Assembly (NCBI GenBank): GCA_013115135.1
Contig: JABANP010000322.1
Location: 1 to 58,973, forward strand
Reading direction: 5' to 3'
DNA length: 58,973 bases
Origin: Perkinsus olseni
Taxonomy: Eukaryota; Perkinsozoa; Perkinsida; Perkinsidae
Positions 20,568 to 31,382 of this stretch are shown here, one piece after another (positions within the stretch are counted from its first letter, which is position 1; each line of letters starts with the position of its first letter). The notes under the pieces were generated by a model that did no database searches, was not told where the DNA came from, and saw only the letters and a program-made list of their open reading frames with translations. The translations under genes were made by a program, and so were the position numbers.

Positions 20568-21020
20568 GAACGACGACACTACTAGTAATGGCAGTAGTAG
20601 TAGTAGAACGACGACACTACTAGTAATGGCAGTAGTAGTAGTAGAACGACGACACTACTAGTAATGGCAGTAGTAGTAGTAGAACGACGACACTACTAGT
20701 AATGGCAGTAGTAGTAGTAGAACGACGACACTACTAGTAATGGCAGTAGTAGTAGTAGTAGAGCGACGACACTACTAGTAATGGCAGTAGTAGTAGTAGA
20801 ACGACGACACTACTAGTAATGGCAGTAGTAGTAGTAGAACGACGACACTACTAGTAATGGCAGTAGTAGTAGTAGTAGAACGACGACACTACTAGTAATG
20901 GCAGTAGTAGTAGTAGTAGAACGACGACACTACTAGTAATGGCAGTAGTAGTAGTAGTAGTAGTAGTAGAACGACGACACTACTAGTAATGGCAGTAGTA
21001 GTAGTAGAACGACGACACTA
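20568..21020. repeat. 38-48-bp minisatellite, 12 copies, with variable (AGT)n spacer
   Basis: The unit core GAACGACGACACTACTAGTA followed by ATGGC and an (AGT) run of 4 to 8 triplets recurs at about 20572, 20612, 20650, 20688, 20727, 20766, 20804, 20842, 20884, 20925, 20973 and 21012. The core is nearly invariant (one GAGCGACGAC variant) while the AGT count varies. The last copy is cut by the MITE-like element. Confidence 0.95.
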
Positions 21021-21561
21021 CACCATTTCCAGACCTACTTAGTAAAACCCCACAGCAATTTAATAAAGCCCAGAGCAAATTAGTAAAACCCCAAAGCAAT
21101 TTGATTTTATGAAAGACCAATTTAGTAGAGCCCAACAAAATCACTAACAAGTACGGACAAACTCACAACGTCAGCCTACATTAAGTGAGCCCTCCTTATT
21201 CTACAGATTGCGGGTTAAAGTTTAATCGTTAAGCATTGGAATTGAGCCTCCGACCGTCATGCCTAACATAGCTGAGCAACAAGGGTACAGTGTTTGGGCG
21301 TGATTGAAGCAAAGTTGCAAATTGTATACAAAGTTGCATAGTAACCTCTTCAACCCCTTTTGGAAGCAACTTCTCACAGTACGGCAGGAGGTACTCTGCC
21401 TTCACTCCACCGCCACTCATGGGCCGGAGTCCCCGGGCCGGGAGGAAGGACCATCCGGATGCGTCTCGCGTGCCGACTAAATTGCTTTGGGGTTTTACTA
21501 ATTTGCTCTGGGGTTCTACTAATTTGCTCTGGGGTTTTACTAAGTAGGTCTGGAAATGGTG
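21021..21561. mobile_element. MITE-like element with about 85-bp terminal inverted repeats
   Basis: The left end (CACCATTTCCAGACCTACTT, then AGTAAAACCCC repeats) is matched in inverted orientation at the right end (AAGTAGGTCTGGAAATGGTG) with only a few differences over about 85 bp. The inverted repeats are themselves built of a 31-bp subrepeat (AGTAAAACCCCAGAGCAAATT type) present three times on each side. The interior, about 370 bp, has no transposase. The element is embedded in the last minisatellite copy, and satellite-like bases resume on the right (AAGTAGTAATGG). The target duplication is unclear. Confidence 0.85.
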
Positions 21562-21763
21562 AAGTAGTAATGGTACTCCATGAACACAACACTACTAGTA
21601 GTAGTAATAGTAACGTTCATCTGTTGCCGAGATTGGTCCGTGAGGATGGTATACGAACGGGTTTCCAACGATAATTACTATCACTCGGTTCTTCTTTCTT
21701 AACAACCACGGATGGATGATGACGATGATCCGCTCCTCCACCAGCGACGGCCTGAGGGAAGTA

Positions 21764-24700
21764 CTACGGAGGGTAGACCAGCTGATGGGTTATTACTGCT
21801 GTTGCCTCTCCTAGTGCTTGGCTTGCTGCTGTTACTGCCGCAGCAGTCATGGCAGCAGCCGCAGCAGATCCTTGTTGGTCTGCTGCTGCTGCTGCTGCTG
21901 ATGATGATTTACCCTTTACTGCATCTGGTTGATCTTTCTTGGCCAACCGATACTCCGCATTTTGACGAGTAGTCCGATCAATCTGCGTCAATTGTTGTTG
22001 TTGTTGTTGTTAAAGTATGAGGATTGTGTATTACGTCAATAAGTATGTCATCATCAACCTTTCTAAGTATTGGTATTGCCTTCATAGTCTTCGCACACTC
22101 CTCTGCAACTGACTGATAATTGCCTAACAACATAATGGGCAATCATAACACCAAGAGGGATTGTTGTACAATTGTACGATTAGTACTTGTCATAAGATCT
22201 CTCTTCGGCAGTACTTGGAGTACAGTTTGTATTATCATTGGTATCATCATCATATCATCCTCGTCAACACTACCATTTTTGCCATTCTTAGGATTACGAT
22301 GATGATGATGATGGTCATCCGCCGCTTGCCTCCCATACGCTGTCGTTGATGATGACGATGATGATACCAATCCAACACCTCCACTGAGGACCTGGTCCTC
22401 TTGTGGATTATATCTTAAAATGATAACAACAACAATGGACTGCTGCTGCTGCTGCTACGGTGGTCGCTTTATTATTACGGTAACATCTTGGTAACATCAG
22501 GTCTGTTAACATGATGTAATTCTATTTCTTTATCCCCTCCCATATCAGATGTATCCAATAACGTTGCTGCCAGATCACCAAGTTGAAGAGTTTTTAACTC
22601 ATCGTCGTCGTCGTCGCCTTCATGACGTTGTGTAACATCCCCATGCTCTTGTTGTTGATGAGGTGGACTATAATCTAACATCAATCACAGTTTCATCATC
22701 ATCGTCATCATCATCATCATCAGTACTACTCTTATCATTAAAGTGTTCCAAAAGTGCAGTGTCAGGCAACAAGATCTTACCAACTTTTAAATGACGAAGT
22801 GCCTGAAAGAATAATCGTTTATTCTTGTTGTTAGTAGTATTAATAATATCGTGAGGATGATGATGATCATCATCATACCTCATTTATTGATGGTTGTTGT
22901 TCAAACCAGCTCACTGCTTTTGATAAGTTTATCTCCTCTTCTTCCTCCGCCGTTAAATGATATATCATATCATTACTACTATTACCTCCTGCTGTTGTTG
23001 TATTACCACCACCAAGCACTGTAGTCATTGTATTATTAGTCGCTTTAGTACCTGTTAGTATTATCATAGTTGAGCCAGAGAGTTTACTCTCTTGTGGGTT
23101 ATATTATTATCCTCAGTACCTTCATGTTGTTGTTGTGTATGATGTATTTGCGATAATAATGATGCCACTGTTGATGGTCTGCCTCTGTCAACTGATCCGG
23201 AATGTCTCAGATACTCGCGGTGCAGGAACTGACAGAAAACAACAACAGCGGATGAGATAGATAAGGGCGTTGTTGTTATGAGGGTCTGGTGTAAGTAGTA
23301 GTAGTAGTACCTGCATTCCTTTGATGGTCTGTGCATCACAATCGAAATCTTTATTAATGATGTCTTCCCATTTCATCCATGCAGTTTTCCTTATTCTGTT
23401 GAGTTCAAGACTTGGTGTATTATTTATACAGGCCCAAAGGTAGAAATGCTCTAATAATAATAAGAAGAAGAAGAAAAGATGATATCCACAACAACATCAC
23501 TGGTGTAGTGGTAGTAGTAGTATTACCGATATCAACGATGAGCTTTGATAATGTAATAAATGCTGAGTCCTTATCGTTATTACAGTATGCTTGGAAATCT
23601 ACTAACGATACTTCTACCTGGGCCACTCTACCCAATAAATAATATTGATGCTGCTCATGTTGCTGTTGCAATAAAGATGATGTATTAGCATTGTTATACT
23701 GACTTGACTTCAACTGTTGTTGTTGTTGTGTAGTTGTGGATGGATAACTACTGGCACCAGCAGCAGTAGTGGTGATACTACTACTACTAGTAGTAGTAGC
23801 ATAAAGTGACCTTGTATTTGGGACTTGTAGTCCCTCGCGCAGCCTAAAGCACATTGTTAATTATGATGTATACTCGTTTACTTATGCTACTACTAATAAT
23901 ACTACCTCTTTATACCCTTCCTCAATATGGATATCGCCATGGTCCTTCTATCATCAATGGATAAATGATGATGGTCTACTCCTTGTGGTTGTGATGAAGC
24001 ACCATACCATGCAATTGAGTATGCAACAGCAATATAAACCTCCGAGGTTAACAATTCAGATTCGGCTGAAGAAATCAATAATAATAAGGATAAGGGAGAG
24101 GTTGTAGAAGTGTGTAGAAATATTACATTCGTATAGATCAGTAAAGATCTCTATAGCCGATTTAACCCCTTTTGTTCTGGTCACAAACTGAAGATACTGT
24201 AAGAGGGCAAGGGGTCCGCCGTTGTTATTAGATATTGACTGAGCACCCGAAGCCGAAGGTTGATTATTCATAACACCAGCAACGGTATTAATACTGGTGG
24301 TAGTAGTCGTGGTAGCAAATCTAAGATGAGAAGAAGATGATATGTGGTGGTGGAAGAGGTGGTTATGGTTATGATAGTACTCTAGTAACTCCTGATACTT
24401 CTCTTCTATCTCTTCAGTACCATATCTTCCGCACTGCATAGCAGATTCCATAACATGGCACTGCAACAATCGGAGTGGGAATGATGATGGTGTTGGTACA
24501 TAACCCCGATTTATTATGCTGAAGAAGAATAAAACTAAGACCATGATCATCATCATCATCATCCCGACCACATTACTACTACTAAAGGTAGTATTACCAT
24601 TCCAGTAGATTATTATTCCTGAGTGAGGATGTTGTTGTTGTTGTTGTTGTATTATCCCCTTCTTCAGCTGATGTGTTGATACTTGTAACACTGTTAACGT

Positions 24701-24992
24701 ATACATCATACCAGAACTCAGCATCAGATAAAGATGATAATACCCCACCAGCATCAGCATCATCAGTGGTCCTCCTAGATGTTATCTCATCCGTGACATA
24801 TGATCTAGCTTCTGACGGTACTAATGGCAAATGTGATATACTCATCTTCACCATCCTATTCTTATCATTAGTAGACTTAGTCATCATATAATAAAAGATA
24901 TCATCATCATAATCATTATCGTTATCCCGTTGTTGTTGGTTGTTACTTGACTGGTCTAGTGCAGTAAGACGAGGATGCGTAGAATCATTCAT
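21764..24992 (-). CDS. Large unknown protein, possibly helical-repeat, multi-exon
   Basis: A chain of minus-strand exons starts at the ATG at 24992 (MNDSTHPRLTALDQ) and ends in an Ala-rich tail at 21764. Informative pieces are SSLSDAEFWYDVYVNSV, CHVMESAMQCGRYGTEEIEE, LLQYLQFVTRTKGVKSAIEI (recalling HAT helical repeats of RNA-processing factors), SELLTSEVYIAVAYSIAWYG, DDRRTMAISILRKGIKR, RVAQVEVSLVDFQAYCNND, HFYLWACINNTPSLELNRIR with KTAWMKWEDIINKDFDCDAQ, HLTAEEEEEINLSKAVSWFE, KVGKILLPDTALLEHFND and ECAKTMKAIPILRKVDDDIL. Acidic and poly-Gln/Thr insertions separate them. The splice from LRKGIKR (about 23917) to LREGLQVPN (about 23845) through a GT-AG intron is what joins the two halves. I do not recognise the family. 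It could be two genes. Confidence 0.45.
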
Positions 24993-25123
24993 CACTGAAT
25001 GAATGACTATGGATAACATCACCACCGCGATGACCAACAACAACAACAACAACAACTAAACAATAAGGAGTAGAAGCGTAATAATGACAGTATTAATAAT
25101 AATAGCAAGGATAGTGATGCGAA

Positions 25124-26776
25124 CTAAGACGCAGCTACAACGTTGTTGGTGTCGCCGCCTGCCACACCGACAGCAGCAGCAGCAGCACTATTGTAAAGAG
25201 TCTTTAAAGCGTTTGTCAGGTTGTGTTTGAATCGGGGTGCCCCGTCCAGCACACAACCCACTATTGAGTGGAAGTATAATGATGTATCGTTGCTCACTGA
25301 TTCCCTATCACCATCATCATCATGCCTTACCGGTCTTGATGATGATAATGATGAGAAGGAAAGATTAACACCACCATCAGTATCATCATCATCAACGCTT
25401 TCCTTACCTCCTTGTAGATCATCTAATGCACGTTGGATAAGAGATGGTATGGCCTGAACATGGTGATGATGGCGATGATGATGATGACGGGAAGATTATG
25501 AGTGGTAGTGGTATTATCATATCTCCCTACGTTGTTGTCCTTCCTTCCCTTATCATCATCATCATCCTCTCCCTGCTTGTCCTTGATGTTGTTGTTGTAT
25601 TTGGCATTATTACTGTTAGTAGCGGCTGCTGACGTAGCCACTACTGCTAGATGAACAGCAGCTAATGCTATGACCCATACTCTATACTTATTATGTCTGT
25701 TATTGTCGGCATTATGAATGATATTATTGGAATAAATATTATTATAGAGTATATTATTAACAATAATCTCATCACATAATAATATAGCAGTACTAACAAT
25801 ACACGGATAGGACGAGGAGGACGAGTAGAATGCTGATGATGATGATGATGATGCGTAATTAATGACAACTTGCAATAATGTTGCAGCGTTATCCGTGTAT
25901 GATGATGTATCATATCCGATGGCGTCTAATACCATCTTTTCTGATAATAATAATAATAATAATAAAGATACCTTCTTCATACGTTATGATTGTCACTATT
26001 ACCTGTATTATTGATAATATAATCCCTATGCTTCCAGTAGTCCTCGATACTACTTCCTATATTATTACCAGGATCGGCAGAGGAGGTTGATGATGGTACA
26101 TGGTGGTCGTATAATGTTGATACAACCCTGTATGCCGAGTTAATACAATGACGTAATCTTACGATACCATCATCCACTTCATCATCACCATCCGATGTAC
26201 CTAAGGATGCCAATAGTATCCCTATTGTCAGGGTATCATCACTGCTCTAGTAAATAGTCTATCATCCTTCTCCTTGTGATGGTGGTTGTTGTTGTGATGT
26301 TAAGTTTTTTTGTATTACTTTTATTATCATCGGTAGTGTTGTGTATAACAAGACTATTAGTAACAAGTGTTGCCTTAACAGCTATCCACAATGTTGCTGC
26401 TATCATTCTTGCCAACTCCTCCTCCCCATCCAATAGTGTCCGTTTCCAATCTCTCTTCGTCATCATTACAGTCGAAAAGATTAAACATGATGCATAGAGA
26501 GTAGCCCTATCCCTGATGAAGATGATGATGATGATCATACTTATAACAACAAGATGATGATGATGATGATGATAAGTATCCTTATTATTACAATCCAGCA
26601 TCCCTCCCTGCTAGATACATCAACATCATAACATCATCATCATCATCATCTTCTCTATTACACTGCGCTCCGCTTTCATCGTTATCATTACCATGATGAT
26701 GATGATTATGTCGGACTGATGATGACATTTGAGAGGCCAAACGGCTATTGTCTATTGCCGGTATCTTCAGTGTCAT
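25124..26776 (-). CDS. Cyclin-like protein (transcription-type cyclin?)
   Basis: Starts at the ATG at 26776 (MTLKIPAIDNSRLASQMSSS) and stops at 25124-25126. The cyclin-box-like content is RATLYASCLIFSTVMMTKRD and MIAATLWIAVKATLVTNSL near 26380-26490, then HCINSAYRVVSTLYDHH near 26140, and KMVLDAIGYDTSSYTDNAAT with STAILLCDEI near 25800-25940. The order (box 1 helices, a VLxxLGFD-like segment, box 2 helices) resembles cyclins of the T/K/L group that regulate CDK9- or CDK12-like kinases. The resemblance is weak because low-complexity insertions stretch the domain. A C-terminal segment FHSIVGCVLDGAPRFKHNLT and an Ala-rich end follow. Introns are short with ATG repeats. Confidence 0.4.
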
Positions 26777-27047
26777 TGTGGACTTAATAACGCAATAACA
26801 AGGCGAGATTGATGATGGGGATGATGATACTATTATTGCCAACAACAACCACCACCACCAACACCTTATGATAGTAGTATCATTGTCGTAGATGATGATG
26901 AATGGGGGATTTATGGGAAGAAGAAAATTGCCACAATGATGATTTTAAGGATGATCGACAATGCCGTTATTAAAAAGGATGATGATGATGTTGAGTATCA
27001 TTAGTATCCTTACTATCCTTCTTCTTCTGCTGATGCTGTTGTTGTCT

Positions 27048-27994
27048 TCAAACCGCTTGATTACTACTATTAGTCGTGGTAGGCTTCTTACCAGGACCAG
27101 ATGACATCATAAGGATTGCTTGTTCCAGCTGAACAACAAGAAGAAGAAGAAGGACATCATGATGATGATCGTTCTTCACAGAGCGTTGTTCTTCTTCATT
27201 ATCACTACCTGATGCACGAAGTCCTCTTTGCCTGGCATCATACTACCACCTCTATTGGCCCAATTCTTTTCAGCAACATATTTATGAACAGTCTCTGATA
27301 ATAATAACCGCAACAGTAACCACCACATTCGCAATCACTTGTGATGCTCATTATTCTTATTATTACGCCTATCAAACTGTTGTTGTTGTTGTTTCCTTCG
27401 ACCCTCAGGTAACTGGGCCCACGCTGCATATCTTTCATTAGTAGCATCATATCCTGTTATTATAATAATACTAATCATCATCCTCGTCGATATATATGCT
27501 CACTTTTATTCAGGAACTCTGCAGCTTCCTTGGCATTGAAGGTAGTACTTCCTGAGCCTGCTTGTGTGGGAGATGTTGTTGCTGTTGGTGGTTGTGGTAG
27601 CAGATGCTGTTGTTTAGTAGTAGTAGTATTGGGTACACCACCCGTAGTGGGTGTTGTGGTACTTGTTGCTCTCTTAGTACCACTACCGGCGGATGATGAT
27701 GCTGCTGCAGCAGCTGCTGCTCTAGCCGCCCATGATGTGGTATTGTTGTTGTTATTGTTGTTATTTCTATTACCACCCCAAACGGAACCAATCATCGGAT
27801 CTACACTAATAATATTATCCTTCATCATCAGTGCATCACTTATTATTACCCCCTCTATTACTATGCCTACTGGGCATGCTTGTTGTCTGTTGATGAGGTT
27901 GACCTCCTCTACCACCACGAGATGATGATGGCGGTGGTGCGACTGATGATGATGTTGGGTTGCCTCTGGAAGTATTACTACTATTATTCATCAT
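27048..27994 (-). CDS. Hypothetical Ser/Gly/Arg-Ala-Thr-rich protein
   Basis: Starts at one of two adjacent ATGs (27994 or 27991) and stops at 27048-27050. The N-terminus is disordered with RGG-like spacing (SSSRGGRGGQPHQQ), then SVDPMIGSVWGGN, a poly-Asn run, poly-Ala, and FNAKEAAEFLNKSEHIY near 27500-27540. After an intron come AAWAQLPEGRRKQQQQQFDR, HKYVAEKNWANRGGSMMPGK near 27250-27300, and LEQAILMMSSGPGKKP at the end. The RGG-like and Gln-rich content is typical of RNA-associated proteins, but there is no domain I can name. Four exons are likely. Confidence 0.45.
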
Positions 27995-28069
27995 AACAAC
28001 AACAACTACGACAACAACAATCACAATAAGAGGCTCAGACAGCCATGAAGATGATCCTCACCATTAACA

Positions 28070-28305
28070 ATCGATTAGACGGGCGAGCGCTACTTACAGT
28101 CCAACGCGTGTAACATGAACGCTGGTGCGTCGTATAGACCAGAGCTTCCTGCCATACCCCTTGAGCGGTAGTGGCACGAGGCTGCCAATACACTATCTAC
28201 TTGTATTGGCCCACTCTCTTGGGAAGCCGTCCATGAGAGGCTATTGTGAGTACACTGTGCTTCCCATAATTTCCTGTGCTGTCCGCCAGTGAATGGTGGA
28301 CGTAG
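28070..28305. ncRNA. Candidate structured RNA or hairpin-rich element
   Basis: An intergenic block free of triplet repeats and richer in GC than its flanks. Three consecutive stems can be drawn: 28184-28192 with 28202-28210 (GCCAATACA, 9 bp, 9-nt loop), 28221-28227 with 28259-28265 (GGGAAGC), and 28281-28288 with 28294-28301 (GTCCGCCA, one G-U pair, 5-nt loop). No ORF of note. The strand is unknown. It could be an unrecognised ncRNA gene or a short repeat element. Confidence 0.35.
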
Positions 28306-28637
28306 GGATTAATAACAAAAGATGATGTTCTTTAGGACAACTATGATATATTGCTGTCGTGATAATAATCATCATGATACCATGTCGTGTACATGTTGAT
28401 GGTGCTGCAACACTCGTCGATGAAGTGTCGTTGTTCTTCTTCTTGTTGTTGTTGTCATTACTTTTAATACCTCCCCATCACCACATCTATCCTAAAGTAA
28501 TACTATTGGCAGTAGTTGATAGTAGGTGGTTATTACAAGTTGGGGTATCATCATAAGCGGTATCACCCAGTTGTCCTATTATCCTGCCTGTTGGCCTGAG
28601 GTAGTCAGCATACTATACATCAATGCATACCCCACTA

Positions 28638-30708
28638 TCACCTCCATCGTCGTGGTCGTCCATCACTCTCCTGCACATACCTCCTCAGTGATGATGACGC
28701 TGTGGTAGTATTCTCCCTTTTGTAATCCTCATCACCATTAACTTGTAGCATCATTGTAGGTGTATCACCATCACGGACACGATGATTATGATGATGATGA
28801 TGATGATGATGATGTTTGAGTACCCCAGTAGGCTTTAGTGCTATATCTAATAATAATAAAACATGGCGTACACTTCATCAACATCATCATACTACTCACC
28901 ATCCTGACACCAGCATCCTACAGTAGCCCCACCACGGTGTACTGCTGAAGATGATGGTATCTAATGTTGACCATGGTATTATACAGGTATACTCCTACTC
29001 CGACGAATACCTTCGGGATGGCTAGAGTCCTTATAGTCTTCAAAGTGCATACATGCTGTTGCTGATGATGATCTGCCGTAGTAGTGGTGGTAGTTGTTGC
29101 GTTACCATGAGAATGCATACCAAGCAGAGTGGCAGAGGCAGTAGAGTGTGAGAAATATGGTACTGGATCAGTAACTAACGAGGATCACTACTTCCCATAC
29201 TATCCTTCACACACTTACCATAATGATAGTCTTGATGATAAGCAGCAGCAGCAGGAGGATGGGCGTTATTGTATCTTATTTCACCTTCATTGATACATTG
29301 CGAGCATGCAGCATCCTCACATGCTACCCATGAATTACCTATTGTGCACAGCAGAAGGAGTAATCAAATACGTACTACTACTACCATTATCAAGTATGGT
29401 TATTGTCTTCCATAACGACCATTGTTGTGATGGTAAGGTAACATCACCACACACAGCAGCTACTAGATTTTGATGCCCTGGAAGCATGGGATAGATAGAG
29501 GAATGATGATGATGATGATGACTGTATCGGTATGATGAAGTAGAGATCGGCATATCATCAAGCGTAGTATTGGATGATAACATGTTCGGGTCGACTGCTT
29601 GTTGAAGGCACCTCTGTCCAATATCAGATGAATATCTTAATCTTATTCTATCACCGCCGCCGCCAGCACCATTATCTAGATGTCCTGTAGTAATGATGAT
29701 ATCCCATGATTGCCTTGACTCCTTATTAACTGTATTGGAGCATACATCACTAACTACCTGAATGATGATACCAACTACAACAAGATGATGATGTATCCTG
29801 TGGCTTGTATTACATGCCATGCTTGCCAAGCGTCTACTGCATGATGATCATCATGAGTGTTCCATGATGAGGTAAGCCTTCTTGAATATGGATATGCTGG
29901 TTTGGCCGTAAGACAGCTCCGACCATTGATCAATTGACCAGTGGATGGTATATAACTCCTACTAGAGGCAGTATACACATGCTCACAGTGTTACTATCAG
30001 TGTTGTTACCATATTGTATTATTGTTCTCTCCTGTTGGTGATGATGCACAGTCCTTGATCATTGTGACTAGCCCTCTTAACTCATCATGGTGTAGGCATT
30101 GATCATTGGATACTATACGATATCTTGATGCTTTACGACATTCACAATGACCATCACGACCATGGTCCAACTGTGGCCATAGACCCTTGTGAAAGGTATG
30201 ATATGTGCAATACAGCCCGACATACGCTGTTATTGGTCGTGTGTATCTCGTCATTGATGATTAGCTAGTAGTAGTAGCAGTAGTGTAGCTTACATTCCTT
30301 GCGCAATATCCCCTAGTCTGATGTTACCATCGCAAGAACAATAATCCCCGGTAATATTCGAACATTTCCTCCATGCACCTAATGCAGGCATTGAGACAGT
30401 TGTATTATAACGGTATTACCAAGATTGGTAGTCACTTTATTATTAGTAAGAGGAGTAGCATCATCTTCATCCTTGATAGATTCAAGGCTCGTCGAATCGT
30501 ACACGAGGGTAACTAGTAATGAGTACGTGGAGCGGATGAGAGTGATATTTATAATACCACAACATTCCGTAATCCTACCTGTATCACTAGGTTGATTAGT
30601 GTCATCGTCGGGTGATGATGGTGATACAGCAGGCCATACTTCAATACTGCTATTGGAAGTTGTTACTACCATCAGTAGATATACCAGACTCATAGATGGG
30701 ATCATCAT
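28638..30708 (-). CDS. Predicted secreted Cys-containing protein
   Basis: Starts at ATGATG (30708/30705) with a signal-peptide-like N-terminus (MMIPSMSLVYLLMVVTTSNS). The following exons hold spaced cysteines: GRITECCGIINIT near 30570, GAWRKCSNITGDYCSCDGNI near 30330-30385, HGRDGHCECRKASRY near 30130-30160 and NDQCLHHDELRGLVTMIKDC near 30050-30110. Next are IPSTGQLINGRSCLTAKPAY near 29900, RLRYSSDIGQRCLQQAVDPN near 29590, LVAAVCGDVTLPSQQWSLWK near 29410-29465 and CEDAACSQCINEGEIRYNNA near 29270-29320. The 3' end (SLRRYVQESDGRPRRWR, stop at 28638) is tentative. I know no family. An extracellular or surface role is inferred from the signal peptide and cysteines only. About 45 bp upstream of the start lies the tail of a non-LTR element. 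Confidence 0.5.
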
Positions 30709-30753
30709 AGTAGTACCATGAACAAGAAGAAGAAGAAGAGTAATAGCTGAACA

Positions 30754-31330
30754 ACAGTTCAATTCAATTCAATTCAATTCAAACTTTATTGCCTGGGCGT
30801 TACAAGCTCAAAGCTTATCGCCCATCACACGACCCGCGCAAGCGGATCCCGATATGGTTAGACCCAACCATAGAGCCTTAAAACAACAGAGGTTAATCAA
30901 TCTTTCATCATCAGCTCGGAGGCTCTTGAGAGGAACTTCGTCACAACTACGTCGTGCAGCCAGGCAAGGCGAGGAGGGAGGCATGCCACACTGGGCAGCC
31001 TACTAGGCATGAGGGAGAGAGAAGGTGAAAAGAGGATTAAGTAGTCCCAGGACCAACAACTGCGATTGCGGAAACCCAGATGAGTAGATGGTGAAAATTT
31101 GTGTAATAAGGGAGGGCCCAACCAATACCGAGTCACCAGCAAGGGGGACGTATGGGTATGGCAGGTTCGATCTCTACTTCGTACCGGGAAAACCCGGCCA
31201 CCCTCACGCGACGTTGAGATTGCCCAATAACTGCTTCTACGATCGCACTACCGCCAATCTTGCACTCTTATCATCACTTGCTGTCTCCTAACTCCGTGGT
31301 TGCGCCAATCTTGCATTCTTGCAATATCTT
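30754..31330 (-). mobile_element. 3' end of a non-LTR retrotransposon or SINE with (TTGAA)n tail
   Basis: Read on the minus strand, the block ends AATAAAGTTTGAATTGAATT and then repeats the TTGAA pentamer (30754-30780), a tail type seen on LINE/SINE elements. The body (about 30780-31230) lacks the host triplet texture and has a GGTTCGATCTC B-box-like stretch on the plus strand near 31165. Two diverged copies of an about 54-bp repeat starting CGCCAATCTTGCA lie at about 31252 and 31305. No ORF for a polymerase is present. The 5' limit is uncertain. Confidence 0.5.
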
Positions 31331-31382
31331 GTCATCTCCTAATGAGTTGGTGATGCTCTGTGATCCTGTTGTTGTTGCCATC

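Noticed and set aside
28140..28260. RNase MRP RNA
   Set aside because: A short stretch recalls the MRP 3' region, but the conserved P4 partners could not be placed.
30700..30762. Start of the secreted protein at 30762
   Set aside because: That codon is TTG within the element tail. The first ATG (30708) directly begins the signal peptide.
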